Assembly: GCF_001625575.1 (NCBI RefSeq)
Contig: NZ_AUXV01000056.1
Coordinates: forward strand, 62,001-126,000
Direction of reading: 5' to 3'
Origin: Pseudoalteromonas luteoviolacea S2607
GTDB taxonomy: Bacteria > Pseudomonadota > Gammaproteobacteria > Enterobacterales > Alteromonadaceae
DNA: 64,000 nt
Part shown: positions 52,144 to 61,335 of the stretch, in pieces
How positions within the stretch are numbered: the first letter of the stretch is position 1
How the letters are laid out: every line of letters starts with the position of its first letter
The notes under the pieces: model-generated
The model's input: the letters and a program-made list of their open reading frames with translations, nothing else
Told to the model about the DNA's origin: nothing
Database searches by the model: none
Translations under genes and position numbers: made by a program

Positions 52144-53766
52144 CTATGCAAGGTGTGCAGATGACGCCTTTGATGAAGTTAATTTTTGGCAATACCAAAT
52201 ACTGTTTACTTCTCCGTGATACACCCTATGCTTGACTCTTTTTGCAGCCACTAAACCAGCTATCGCAAAACAAAGTGCGCCAGCTTCAACGCCTAAGTCA
52301 GCGGTAGATGAAGGCACCCAAATTCCCATGTTAGGCAGCAATAATCCGCATAAAGAAGTTAAAGGTACAATTAAACATAATAGTGAAAAGCTATGCAGGC
52401 CAACAAGACTAAACCTTGCTGCACCTAAAGCAAAAGCGCCTATTGTCGCAGCAAAAAACAAGCTGTAATACACCCACATGTATGCAATATTGATATTTAG
52501 GGCGGTCAAAGTAAGCCACTTGCTTGCTGCAAAAGTACCTGCGATACCGATTGCACTACCAAGACACACGCCAACCGTAAGGCTTGCCATGAAATTGCTG
52601 GATTTACTTTGCGTAACCTGTTGTTTCTTGCGCCGCTTTTCAAGCCAAATCAAGTTACCACTGTAAAATAAGAAAGCACCGCCCAACCCCATGATAAAAT
52701 AGAGCCAACGACCTATCTCTCCGCCATAACTCCCAAAGTGCAGGCCAAAGAAGGTTTTTACGACAGATCCCCAAACCCCCTGCTGTCCATTACCATTTAT
52801 CACACTGCTTGTGTCTACCTCTAAAGTGAATGGATTCATAAATAAAAAGTCGCTATGCGGGCCTCGCATAAATGACGCTTCGCTCAAAACTGCGACACTT
52901 GCCGAAGGATGCTCACTGTTTAATCCACGTAAATTTATACTTATAACCTCGTAGCCAGGCGCATAGTCCTCAACTCGTTTGCGAATGTCATTTAAATTAG
53001 GTAAAGCACTGACCTCATAACGTACCTCTTTGTGGTGCTCATCACCACCAAAAAGAGGTTTATCACCATATACCTGACTCAATCCGGCGTAGAACAAATC
53101 ATGAAATGAAAATACAACGACTGTAACAGCTATGATGATATGAAAAGGCAAACTCGCAATACCCACAAGGTTATGACTATCGAGCCAAAATCTATTGGCA
53201 CCTTTTTCCTTGCGTAATGCAAAAAAGCTTTTTAATAAACTAGGTAATAAAAATATCAAGCCGGACACTAGTGCAATAAAATACAAAAAGGCAGCAATGC
53301 CTAACACGTACACACCAGCTTGGTCATGGCCTATTTCACCAATGATACCAGCAGAACGGTGTAAATAATCGATAAGCATCGACAGTTCATTTACATGCCG
53401 CAATTCTGATACCAACTTACCTTGCGCATCCAAAGTGGCGTGCATCATTTGATCATCAAGCGAAAATCCGCCTGCTGAGCCACTGTCATACCAGTATACA
53501 GGTGAACTATGTTCATCAAAGCTTACTGTAACATTACCTACAGTATCAGGATATGCAGCAAAAACTTGTCGTAATAAAACATCATGCTGCCCGGTAGCAA
53601 CTTGCTGTAATTGATAATCAGGAGGCGTTGCCCAGTCATCAATCGCACTACCAAACATCGTCAATGCACCTGCAAAAAAGCCGATAAATAGTAGTAAACC
53701 CGCAGTTATGCCAGTCCATGTGTGTACGCTTTGATAAGTTCTAAGAATATCAGATCTTATTTTCAT
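52144..53766 (-). CDS. PepSY domain iron-uptake membrane protein (siderophore reductase-like)
   Basis: This protein of about 540 residues has the PepSY-associated membrane topology: an N-terminal membrane segment in a YQSVHTWTGITAGLLLFIGF pattern, a periplasmic PepSY domain, and further segments including LVGIASLPFHIIIAVTVVVF and YFIMGLGGAFLFYSGNLIWL. The HxxW and paired histidine pattern suggests haem or iron coordination; homologues reduce ferric siderophores in the periplasm. The ATG at 53766 overlaps the preceding stop as ATGA; an in-frame ATG at 53832 lies in that gene. It is third of a three-gene iron operon. Confidence 0.8.
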   Translation of the reverse strand: MKIRSDILRTYQSVHTWTGITAGLLLFIGFFAGALTMFGSAIDDWATPPDYQLQQVATGQHDVLLRQVFAAYPDTVGNVTVSFDEHSSPVYWYDSGSAGGFSLDDQMMHATLDAQGKLVSELRHVNELSMLIDYLHRSAGIIGEIGHDQAGVYVLGIAAFLYFIALVSGLIFLLPSLLKSFFALRKEKGANRFWLDSHNLVGIASLPFHIIIAVTVVVFSFHDLFYAGLSQVYGDKPLFGGDEHHKEVRYEVSALPNLNDIRKRVEDYAPGYEVISINLRGLNSEHPSASVAVLSEASFMRGPHSDFLFMNPFTLEVDTSSVINGNGQQGVWGSVVKTFFGLHFGSYGGEIGRWLYFIMGLGGAFLFYSGNLIWLEKRRKKQQVTQSKSSNFMASLTVGVCLGSAIGIAGTFAASKWLTLTALNINIAYMWVYYSLFFAATIGAFALGAARFSLVGLHSFSLLCLIVPLTSLCGLLLPNMGIWVPSSTADLGVEAGALCFAIAGLVAAKRVKHRVYHGEVNSIWYCQKLTSSKASSAHLA

Positions 53767-54071
53767 AGCATGCCCCTTAAACCCGCTACGATGGCAATTG
53801 TTAAGCACGCAAAACCACCTAGCCAAGTCCAAGCTTGTTTGCCTGTTCTAAATAAGTAGACAAAACTCAAAACGATTAACCAAATAGGTGTAATAATCCA
53901 CATGTTAAACTGTGTTTTCCAAAGCCGCTGCTCTTCAGAAATATGCTGAGTCAACCCATCTGGGCCTAGCCATGCGAAAATACCCACAACCCCTATACTC
54001 AAAAAGAAACCTGCAAAAATGCCAGCAAGCGTTTTACTCCACCAATGAGACTGAATTTTAGATTCATTCAT
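53763..54071 (-). CDS. small membrane protein of iron-uptake operons (DUF3649-like)
   Basis: This 102-residue protein has three membrane segments and the pattern TQFNMWIITPIWLIVLSFVY. Its size and its place between a DUF3325 gene and a PepSY gene match DUF3649 members of siderophore uptake operons. Function is unknown; a support role for the reductase is plausible. Confidence 0.65.
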   Translation of the reverse strand: MNESKIQSHWWSKTLAGIFAGFFLSIGVVGIFAWLGPDGLTQHISEEQRLWKTQFNMWIITPIWLIVLSFVYLFRTGKQAWTWLGGFACLTIAIVAGLRGML

Positions 54072-54076
54072 AACTG

Positions 54077-54331
54077 CTAGTTTCTCCTCAATACCAAAAT
54101 AAGCATGGGAACGCTAAACAGCGCTGTCATTAAAGTCACCAACCATAGAAAGACCGCAGCAGAAGCCGTAAAATTTAATAGCGCTATGATCATGCCCATC
54201 AACAAAAATATATATCCGAGCCTTTTAGATAATTTGCTTAATGGATTTTTTAATAATCGTTGGTGACGGCTAGTTAGGTAGATTAGCAGTATGCCAGTTG
54301 TGACTAGCAGTACTATCAAAAAAGTATACAA
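54077..54331 (-). CDS. small membrane protein of iron-uptake operons (DUF3325-like)
   Basis: This 84-residue protein has three hydrophobic segments and the pattern SRHQRLLKNPLSKLSKRLGY, typical of DUF3325 members found between TonB-dependent siderophore receptors and PepSY reductases. It is the first gene of the operon here, preceded by a likely Fur box. The usual upstream receptor gene is absent. Confidence 0.7.
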   Translation of the reverse strand: MYTFLIVLLVTTGILLIYLTSRHQRLLKNPLSKLSKRLGYIFLLMGMIIALLNFTASAAVFLWLVTLMTALFSVPMLILVLRRN

Positions 54332-54397
54332 ACGCGTGCTCCTTGTTTCGCATTGTTCATTTACACATACTTGCGGATTATAAACAAAACAGGAACG

Positions 54398-54418
54398 TAA
54401 TGATAATGGTTATTATTA
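54398..54418. promoter_or_regulatory. probable Fur box of the iron operon
   Basis: TAATGATAATGGTTATTATT is a good dyad match to the Fur consensus (GATAATGATTATCATTATC), about 70 bases upstream of the DUF3325 start. The operon is therefore probably derepressed in low iron. Confidence 0.65.
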
Positions 54419-54740
54419 CATTGCATTCTACTTAATGAATTGGCTCATAATAATCGCTTTGTTAGACCAAATACGTTACCTATAACATGATCGCTATGTG
54501 CCGTATTAAACCCAATGTTAGCAATATTTTAGTTTAATTAACGAAGGCACAGCAAAAAACCGCTTATTCGTAGCTAGTTTTTGTCTAGAGTGCGGGCACT
54601 ACTGCACTTTATATCAGAGTGATGAGTTTTGAGTAATGGGTAGTTATTGAAAGTCATTATTCACACTGGTTGGAGGCTAGCTTAAGCGGTTTAATAGTCA
54701 ATTGCTAGGTGTTTACAACGTTAGTACCAATTAAAAAAGA

Positions 54741-54762
54741 ACGGGATTTCTAAGTCTCCCGT
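54741..54762 (-). terminator. terminator of the 187-residue membrane protein gene
   Basis: On the minus strand ACGGGA and TCCCGT form a stem followed by CTTTTTT, nine bases after the stop codon. Confidence 0.65.
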
Positions 54763-54770
54763 TTAATATT

Positions 54771-55334
54771 TTAAAGCTTAAGCTTCATGCTTTTAGACAA
54801 GAATTCACGATACGGGTAGCAAACGATATACATGTGAACCACGGTTTGAACAAACATAGCCATGAAAAGGTATGGAACATTAAAAACCTCTGTGATCTCG
54901 TAGCCTCGCAATATGAATTGAATAAAGCAAAGCGTCAGGTTATTAATTAACATATATACAAAAAGCTTCGAAGGCTGCTCTATATGGACTTTAGTGAACT
55001 TATGAAGCGCATATAAAGAGGCGGCTGCAAATAGAACAAATAGCATTTTGCATAAATAAAATAGCTTCCTCTTAGTGATGTAATCTGTACTTAAACTAAG
55101 TACTAATTCATCGGTGTACACACTACCGAACCAGTTTAATAAAGCCATAGAAGCGACAATAATCCAACACGCCTGTTGATGAAATAAATCACTTCCCTCT
55201 TTTGTTTTGATCAACGACACCAGCTGAACACGCCATTTAAATAGATAAACAGGTAGAAGCAACAAAAGACTGAATAAAAGAAACTGATTGAACAAGGCAA
55301 ATGTAGCCCTAAAGAACTCTAAAGACTCTACCAA
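54771..55334 (-). CDS. multipass membrane protein of unknown function
   Basis: This 187-residue protein has five or six hydrophobic segments with short loops and a basic C-terminus (SKSMKLKL). No family is recognised. It is monocistronic with its own terminator. The segment pattern resembles small uncharacterised integral membrane proteins of marine gammaproteobacteria. Confidence 0.55.
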   Translation of the reverse strand: MVESLEFFRATFALFNQFLLFSLLLLLPVYLFKWRVQLVSLIKTKEGSDLFHQQACWIIVASMALLNWFGSVYTDELVLSLSTDYITKRKLFYLCKMLFVLFAAASLYALHKFTKVHIEQPSKLFVYMLINNLTLCFIQFILRGYEITEVFNVPYLFMAMFVQTVVHMYIVCYPYREFLSKSMKLKL

Positions 55335-55708
55335 AACGATAGCCCTTTATGCCGTTCGTTATACCGCGTGTTTAATTCGAACATAAAACTCCCAATTGCT
55401 CAAAATAAGACTATTTGCCACTCTATTGGCAACACAAGATAATGAACTTCTTTATGTTTGACAATAAAAAGTTTAGGGCTACGTGTTTATCGACCAGATC
55501 GTAATTAACGGCGCTATGTCGTTATATTGTCTAGCGTTTACACTAGAACTAAAGTTAAAAGTGAGTTTGATTAGATTCGCAAATACCGTACGAAATAAGT
55601 GGCTGGTTAAAAACACTGAGGGTCGTTTATTTTGCTGTGAGCAGTTTAACAATGGGATATGATTGCCCTAGCATTTCAAGCAAGGGCAATAGAGCTATAC
55701 ATGTGGCC
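55335..55708. other. intergenic region with a weak hairpin
   Basis: ATTGCCCT (55662) and AGGGCAAT (55683) form a stem just after the Msr fusion gene, a possible terminator without a clear T-tract. No other feature is seen. Confidence 0.4.
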
Positions 55709-56983
55709 TTAGCCTCGTGCTTTGAAGTCTAACACCGTCGCGTTAATACAATAACGGTCTGTGCCATTTGGTCCCTCGTTTTTAAAAACATGCCCAAGGT
55801 GAATTCCCGACGATTTTGACCTTATCTCTGTTCTTACCATCCCATGACTCAGATCTCTATGATAAGTGACACTATCTTTAACTGGGTATTTGAACGATAA
55901 CCACCCCGTACCTGAATTAAACCTATCCCGAGTATCAAAAAGAGGAGCTCCGCTTAGTTTATCAACAAACATTCCGTCCGGTGTATTCTTGAAAATATCA
56001 TACTGTTTACAAAAAGGTCTTTCAGTCCCCTTTTGAAAGGCTATATCGTAGGCTTCCGAGTCGCCTAGTTTAAATGCACCCAGTACTTTGTAAAAAGTTT
56101 CTCTGTCCATGTAACCTTGAAAGCCTGTCACCTCCTTGCCATTTTCAATAAGAATGATAGTCGGTGTAGCCCATGTAGCCGACATGATCTCTAATCCCTT
56201 TAGTTGGTCAGCATATCTATAGTGTAATGGAATCGAACCTTCATAATCGTTTACGACATTATTTTTAAATTTTTCGCAATATGGACAATAACTACGAGAA
56301 TCTAGAACCACGATGTGCTTACCTTTGAGCAGCGCTTGATTGTCTATTGCAGGCTTATCAACCGTTTTATTAAAAGTAACGCCAGTGCTGTGGTCTGGAC
56401 AATATCCGTTCGGGTTTTTAGCTAAATAATTTTGATGATACTCCTCTGCCGGATAAAACTTTTTAAGCGGCTTTATCTTGGTTTGAATATCGTTATACCC
56501 TTTTTTCTGTAACAGGAGCTGGTATTCAGACTTGAGTCGAAAAGCTGTTTCTTTTTGCTCATCATTACTATACAAGATCACGGATCTGTATTGCGTACCG
56601 ACATCATTGCCCTGTCTATTTTTCTGTGTGGGATCGTGGCTTTCAAAATATGCTTTGATTAAACGCTCTGTTGAAAGCAAGTTAGCGTTGTAAGTTACTT
56701 TAACCACCTCTGCATAGTTATTATCGTCAAACCTTCTTTGCGAACTAATGATATTTTTATAGGTTGCTTTAAAGCCTTTACCGTCTGCGTACCCAGACTC
56801 GGCATCAATGACCCCTATCATCGCTTCGTAACGTTTTTCAGGCCCCCAAAAGCACCCAGAACCCAACACGATGGTTTCTACGTTGACGCTTGCATTGTCC
56901 ATTTGCGGTTTTGGCATCTCACTACCAAACGCGCTAAAAGTGTAACAGCCTAGTACAAAAGCAACTATTAGATTACTTTTCAC
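55709..56983 (-). CDS. secreted MsrA-thioredoxin-MsrB fusion methionine sulfoxide reductase
   Basis: This 424-residue precursor has a signal peptide and three domains in the order MsrA (about 37-190, active GCFWG), thioredoxin-like (about 215-300, CPYC), MsrB (about 310-424, active cysteine in RYCIN). It should repair both diastereomers of methionine sulfoxide in the periplasm, with the central domain passing electrons. In the well-known PilB of Neisseria the thioredoxin domain is N-terminal, so the order is different here. The MsrB part lacks the CxxC pairs that bind zinc in other MsrB proteins. Confidence 0.85.
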   Translation of the reverse strand: MKSNLIVAFVLGCYTFSAFGSEMPKPQMDNASVNVETIVLGSGCFWGPEKRYEAMIGVIDAESGYADGKGFKATYKNIISSQRRFDDNNYAEVVKVTYNANLLSTERLIKAYFESHDPTQKNRQGNDVGTQYRSVILYSNDEQKETAFRLKSEYQLLLQKKGYNDIQTKIKPLKKFYPAEEYHQNYLAKNPNGYCPDHSTGVTFNKTVDKPAIDNQALLKGKHIVVLDSRSYCPYCEKFKNNVVNDYEGSIPLHYRYADQLKGLEIMSATWATPTIILIENGKEVTGFQGYMDRETFYKVLGAFKLGDSEAYDIAFQKGTERPFCKQYDIFKNTPDGMFVDKLSGAPLFDTRDRFNSGTGWLSFKYPVKDSVTYHRDLSHGMVRTEIRSKSSGIHLGHVFKNEGPNGTDRYCINATVLDFKARG

Positions 56984-57327
56984 ACATATGCTCCTTAATT
57001 TTGTTTATCTGACTAATCAGACCGCACTTCAGTCAAATCCATTTCAATCGAACTGGCTATTTAGGGGATTACCCTTAGAAATTTTTAGTTAAGCAAAATC
57101 GTTTTTAAACTAATTAACAGTAACGTATCGGCTTAAACACTCTACTCATGTTCGGTTTTCAATCTGCTGCAAACCGTATAACCAATTGCTACACTATAAT
57201 CACAGTGAGTTATTTCAAGTTGCACTTGCAACTCACCCTAGAATCCAAGCAATTCAACGACATTCAATTAATATGATATTGAAAATAAGGTAAAACGTTG
57301 TCACTCAATATTCAGAGGATTTTTAAC
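56984..57327. other. divergent promoter region
   Basis: This stretch lies between the divergent Msr fusion and aminopeptidase genes. No gene is seen. AGAGGA at 57314 is the ribosome-binding site of the aminopeptidase. I could not assign -35/-10 boxes with confidence. Confidence 0.4.
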
Positions 57328-58842
57328 ATGTCTTTTATTTCTCGTCTTTCAACGATTGCCGTTGCCCTAGGCGCATCAGTCTCTGTACAAGCAGCCGATA
57401 TTCAATTCACCTCAAAGCTGCAAGAAGCTAAATCTTTAGTTGTATTCAAAACTGAAGACCAAAAGCCTGCATTGAAATTTTTAGATAAGGCGACAAGAGC
57501 GCAATTAAATAAAGCACTAGAAAGCGAAGAATTCCAAGGTAAATTCGGTAAAACTGTAGAAGTTTTGGCCCCTGTTTCTTCTGAGTACGCACGCATTGTT
57601 GTTGTTGGCTTAGGTAAAGAAGATGAACTAAACGCAAGTAAAATGACAAAGCTCGGTGGCAACCTACATGCACAACTCGAGGCTAAAAAGTCAGAGACTG
57701 TCGCCATTGCTTTTGAAAACTTTGAGGGTGAAATTAACAACTCAGAGCTTGCTGCTCAATTAGCACATGGTATTAACCTTCGTGACCACACTTTCGAAGT
57801 ATACAAAAAAGAGCCAAATACCTTTAACGTTAGCTATAGCATCGACGTAGACAGCAAGCGTAAAGCCGCAAAAGAATATTTAACACTTGAGCACATTCAA
57901 TCAGGTGTTTTCTTAGCACGTGATCTAACCTCTGAAATCGCCTCAGAAATGACACCTGTAGACTTTGCCAAAGCAGCAAAAGAACTTGAGCAGTATGGTG
58001 TTGAAGTAAAGGTATTAGAGCCTGCTGAAATCAAAGAACTTGGCATGGGTGCCCTAGAAGCCGTCGGTCGCGGCAGTGCGCAAGGTTCTCGATTGGTTAT
58101 TGCACACTATAAAGGCAATAACGACACACCTATCGCCCTAGTAGGTAAAGGGATTACTTTTGACTCAGGTGGCTACAACGTAAAAACGGGTAAATCAATT
58201 GCTTTAATGAAAGTGGACATGGCAGGTGCAGCCGCTGTTTTAGGCACTGTCCAAGCAATGGCAAAGGCAAAAGCGGATGTTAACGTTGTAGCCGTTATGC
58301 CGATGGCCGCCAATATGGTTTCTGAAAACTCTTTCGCACCAGGTGACGTGCTGCGCACTGCGGAAGGTTTAAGCGTCGAAGTATTAAATACAGATGCCGA
58401 AGGTCGACTGATTTTAAGTGATGCACTTTGGTATGCTCGTCAATTTTACAAGCCAGAAATCATGGTAGATGTGGCAACTCTTACGGGCTCTAAAATTAGA
58501 GCTGTGGGTAACGACTACTCAGCTATTTTTTCTGAAGATGATCAGCTTGTTAAAGAGTTCACTTTGGCCGGTAAAACTGTAAACGAGCAAGTCTGGAGGC
58601 TACCGCTTGGCTATAAAGGTGCATTAAAATCAGACATTGCAGATCTAACTAACATTGGTTCATATGGCCCTGGTGCTTCTACAGCGGCTACTTTCTTACA
58701 ACACTTTGTTGGCGATACTCGCTGGGTACACTTAGATATTGCAGGTAACGCAATTTCTAAGAAAACCAAAGATGAAGTACCTGCCGGTGGCACTGGTTAC
58801 GGTGTAAGAATTCTAAGTGAATGGTTATTGAGCGGTAATTAA
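57328..58842 (+). CDS. secreted leucyl aminopeptidase (M17)
   Basis: This 504-residue protein is an M17 metallo-aminopeptidase with a signal peptide (MSFISRLSTIAVALGASVSVQA), unlike the cytosolic PepA. The catalytic region has LVGKGITFDSGGYNVKTG with the metal-binding KVDMAGAAAV and the family signature NTDAEGRLILSDAL, all complete. The ATG at 57328 is chosen over an upstream TTG because AGAGGA lies eight bases before it. It probably degrades peptides in the periplasm or medium. Confidence 0.9.
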   Translation: MSFISRLSTIAVALGASVSVQAADIQFTSKLQEAKSLVVFKTEDQKPALKFLDKATRAQLNKALESEEFQGKFGKTVEVLAPVSSEYARIVVVGLGKEDELNASKMTKLGGNLHAQLEAKKSETVAIAFENFEGEINNSELAAQLAHGINLRDHTFEVYKKEPNTFNVSYSIDVDSKRKAAKEYLTLEHIQSGVFLARDLTSEIASEMTPVDFAKAAKELEQYGVEVKVLEPAEIKELGMGALEAVGRGSAQGSRLVIAHYKGNNDTPIALVGKGITFDSGGYNVKTGKSIALMKVDMAGAAAVLGTVQAMAKAKADVNVVAVMPMAANMVSENSFAPGDVLRTAEGLSVEVLNTDAEGRLILSDALWYARQFYKPEIMVDVATLTGSKIRAVGNDYSAIFSEDDQLVKEFTLAGKTVNEQVWRLPLGYKGALKSDIADLTNIGSYGPGASTAATFLQHFVGDTRWVHLDIAGNAISKKTKDEVPAGGTGYGVRILSEWLLSGN

Positions 58843-58854
58843 TCATTTTAAGAG

Positions 58855-58882
58855 AAAGGCCATGCATCAGCATGGCCTTTTT
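58855..58882 (+). terminator. terminator of the aminopeptidase gene
   Basis: AAAGGCCATG and CATGGCCTTTTT form a stem-loop with a T-tract, 13 bases after the stop. Confidence 0.8.
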
Positions 58883-59012
58883 GTATTGGTTATACCCTTT
58901 TATCGTATGGTCACACTTCTTCCAAAAATGTATATTGAATGCGCAACCAAAATGTAATGACAACAAAAATATAATAATCAAGTCGCGTTCTAATCACAGT
59001 AAAGACAATTGA

Positions 59013-59669
59013 ATGACAAACAACAAGACCTATATTTTGGGCGAACGTGCACTCGTTATCGAAATCGCCCAAACGACCCTATCACAGCAGCAACAAAATA
59101 AACTATTTGCGATGCATACTTGGATGCGGCAACAAAAAGTCTTTATTGATATCGTTCCCGCTAAAACAACGATCACTGGTTACTTAATGCATTCGCAAGA
59201 CCCAGATTATTGGCTACAAAAAATGCAAGACGCTTGGGACAATATTGAGCCTGAACAATATCAACCAAGAACACATGAAATTATGACCCAATATGGGGGA
59301 GAATCAGGGCCTGATTTAATAGAGGTCGCAAACTTACTCAATTTGTCGCCATCTCAAGTTATCGAGCTGCATTCATCTCAAGCGTATCAAGTCAAATTTT
59401 TAGGCTTTTTACCCGGATTCGCTTATTTAGGAGAGCTAGACAAACAGCTTCACTTACCAAGGTTGGCATCGCCCAGAACACATGTACCCAAAGGCTCTGT
59501 GGCCATTGCAGAAGACCTTACAGCTGTTTATCCGAGTGAATCACCCGGTGGTTGGCGGCTTATAGGCCAAACAAACATGACACTATTCGATCATCACTCA
59601 AAAACGCCAAGTATTTTTCAACCAGGAGATATTGTGAAGTTTATTCCAAGCAAGGAGAGCATATGTTAA
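59013..59669 (+). CDS. pxpB: 5-oxoprolinase subunit PxpB
   Basis: This 218-residue protein matches PxpB (KipI-like). Diagnostic segments are YGGESGPDLIEVANLLNLSP, VKFLGFLPGFAYLGELD and SPRTHVPKGSVAIAEDLTAV, SPGGWRLIG. With PxpC and PxpA it forms the ATP-dependent prokaryotic 5-oxoprolinase that opens 5-oxoproline to glutamate. It is the first gene of a five-gene cluster ending in Pcp, which releases 5-oxoproline from peptides. Confidence 0.9.
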   Translation: MTNNKTYILGERALVIEIAQTTLSQQQQNKLFAMHTWMRQQKVFIDIVPAKTTITGYLMHSQDPDYWLQKMQDAWDNIEPEQYQPRTHEIMTQYGGESGPDLIEVANLLNLSPSQVIELHSSQAYQVKFLGFLPGFAYLGELDKQLHLPRLASPRTHVPKGSVAIAEDLTAVYPSESPGGWRLIGQTNMTLFDHHSKTPSIFQPGDIVKFIPSKESIC

Positions 59670-60598
59670 AAACTTTAAAAGGAGGGATTCAAGCCTGCGT
59701 ACAAGATGGTGGACGCAGTGGCTATCGGCATTTAGGGGTATCTCAAGCAGGTGTGCTCGATCCACTTGCGATGCATTATGCCAATGCATTGCTTCACAAT
59801 GAAGATGACTGCGCGGTGATCGAAATCACAGTTGGTTTATGCCAATTTGAATTCAAAGAAACAACTAATTTTGCAATCACAGGGTCAGATTTAGGTGCAA
59901 AGTTAAATAACAAACAGCTTGCTAGTGGCTGGCGATACTCTGCTACAGTTGGTGACAAACTGACTTTTAGTTCAAGCAAGGATGGACTAAGAGCCTATTT
60001 AGCTGTTCAAGGCGGATTTAGATTAAAGCCTGTTTTAGACTCTAACTCAACCGACCTTCAAGCTGGCTTTGGCGGATTAACGGGAAATGCACTTAAAGAT
60101 GGCGATGTGCTCGATTACAATCGTAAATCACCTTTGCCAAGCGTCGGGGCTGCTCAGCCACCCTACAACAAAAAAATTCGAGTTGTAGCGGGACCCCATT
60201 CAGATTTAATTAGTGAAGCGCAATTCAAACAATTATTTGAACAACATTGGCAAGTCCTACCTCAAAGTAATAGGATGGGAATTCGCATAGATAGCAAACT
60301 AGACCTATGCCACAAGCAAAGCATACCGAGCCAAGCTGTAATGCCAGGCATAGTGCAATTGCCGCCTAATGGAAAACCCATTATTCTGAGTAATGATTGT
60401 CAAACAACGGGAGGCTATCCTATCATCGCGCAAGTCATTGAAGCTGATTTAAGACATTTAAGCCAACTTGCTTCAAACCAGCACTGCTCGTTTGAGTTAG
60501 TAACCCGTCAAGATGCAAAAAAGGCGTTAATTGAACAACAGCAACATCTTGCTCAGTTTAAAATCGCCATAAACAATAACGATAAGAATCTAATATGA
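59663..60598 (+). CDS. pxpC: 5-oxoprolinase subunit PxpC
   Basis: This protein of about 311 residues matches PxpC (KipA-like). Typical segments are GIQACVQDGGRSGYRHLGVS, then GVLDPLAMHYANALL and IVQLPPNGKPIILSNDCQTT, GGYPIIAQVI. The ATG at 59663 overlaps pxpB by seven bases and has AAGGAG upstream; an in-frame ATG at 59552 within pxpB is not used. The next gene overlaps by four bases. PxpA is not in this cluster. Confidence 0.9.
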   Translation: MLKTLKGGIQACVQDGGRSGYRHLGVSQAGVLDPLAMHYANALLHNEDDCAVIEITVGLCQFEFKETTNFAITGSDLGAKLNNKQLASGWRYSATVGDKLTFSSSKDGLRAYLAVQGGFRLKPVLDSNSTDLQAGFGGLTGNALKDGDVLDYNRKSPLPSVGAAQPPYNKKIRVVAGPHSDLISEAQFKQLFEQHWQVLPQSNRMGIRIDSKLDLCHKQSIPSQAVMPGIVQLPPNGKPIILSNDCQTTGGYPIIAQVIEADLRHLSQLASNQHCSFELVTRQDAKKALIEQQQHLAQFKIAINNNDKNLI

Positions 60599-61335
60599 GT
60601 GAACTTAACCTACTCCCTTTAACAGGGATCTTAGTTGTGGTGTTAGGCTTTGCCTTTCGCTTCAACCCCTTATTGGTTGTCACCGTAGCTGGCCTAATTA
60701 CTGGCTGGGCGGTAGACCTCAATTTCGCTGAACTACTTGCTACATTTGGCGAAAAATTTATGAATTCAAGACAGCTAGCCAGCTTTTTATTGATTCTTCC
60801 TGTGATTGCCATTCTTGAACGATATGGACTGCAAAATAGAGCTAAAAACTGGATTGCGAATATTAAAGGGGCTACTACTGCGCGTATTCTCAGCGTTTAT
60901 TTTGTGGTTCGAGAGTCTTCTGCTGCATTAGGATTACTGAGCCTCGCTGGTCAAGCGCAAACAGTACGTCCGTTATTGGCCCCTATGGCGCTCGGCGCTG
61001 CGGCGAACGCACACGGAGAATTGCCAAAGGAAGTTAAAGATATGATAAGCGCGCATTCTGCCGCTTGCGATAATATCGCCGTATTTTTTGGAGAAGATAT
61101 TTTTATTGCATTTGGCGCTGTTCTTCTCATGGATGCGTTTTTGAAAGAAAATGGTATTGCGGGTATTGAACCGCTTCATATTGGCTTGTGGGCCATTCCG
61201 ACAGCTATTGCGGCATTAATTGTTCACTTGTTTAGGCTGGCTAGACTTGAAGCAAAAATCTGCAATAAAATCGCAGAACTTAAGAGTACCTCAGCAAATT
61301 ATAATAAATCAATCGACAGCGAGGAGACAGCATGA
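60595..61335 (+). CDS. DUF969 membrane protein of the 5-oxoproline cluster
   Basis: This 246-residue protein has five or more membrane segments and the pattern VVRESSAALGLLSLAGQAQT followed by RPLLAPMALGAAANAHG, matching DUF969. It is coupled to pxpC as ATGA and to the DUF979 gene by four bases. DUF969/DUF979 pairs are presumed to form a transporter; in this context the substrate may be 5-oxoproline or pyroglutamyl peptides. This is inferred from context. Confidence 0.8.
   Translation: MSELNLLPLTGILVVVLGFAFRFNPLLVVTVAGLITGWAVDLNFAELLATFGEKFMNSRQLASFLLILPVIAILERYGLQNRAKNWIANIKGATTARILSVYFVVRESSAALGLLSLAGQAQTVRPLLAPMALGAAANAHGELPKEVKDMISAHSAACDNIAVFFGEDIFIAFGAVLLMDAFLKENGIAGIEPLHIGLWAIPTAIAALIVHLFRLARLEAKICNKIAELKSTSANYNKSIDSEETA

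Larger units (their letters stand above)
54332..54770. other. intergenic region between iron operon and membrane protein gene
   Basis: The left end carries the Fur box; the right end carries the terminator of the next gene at 54741-54762. The intervening stretch at 54430-54730 shows no gene or clear structure. Confidence 0.5.
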
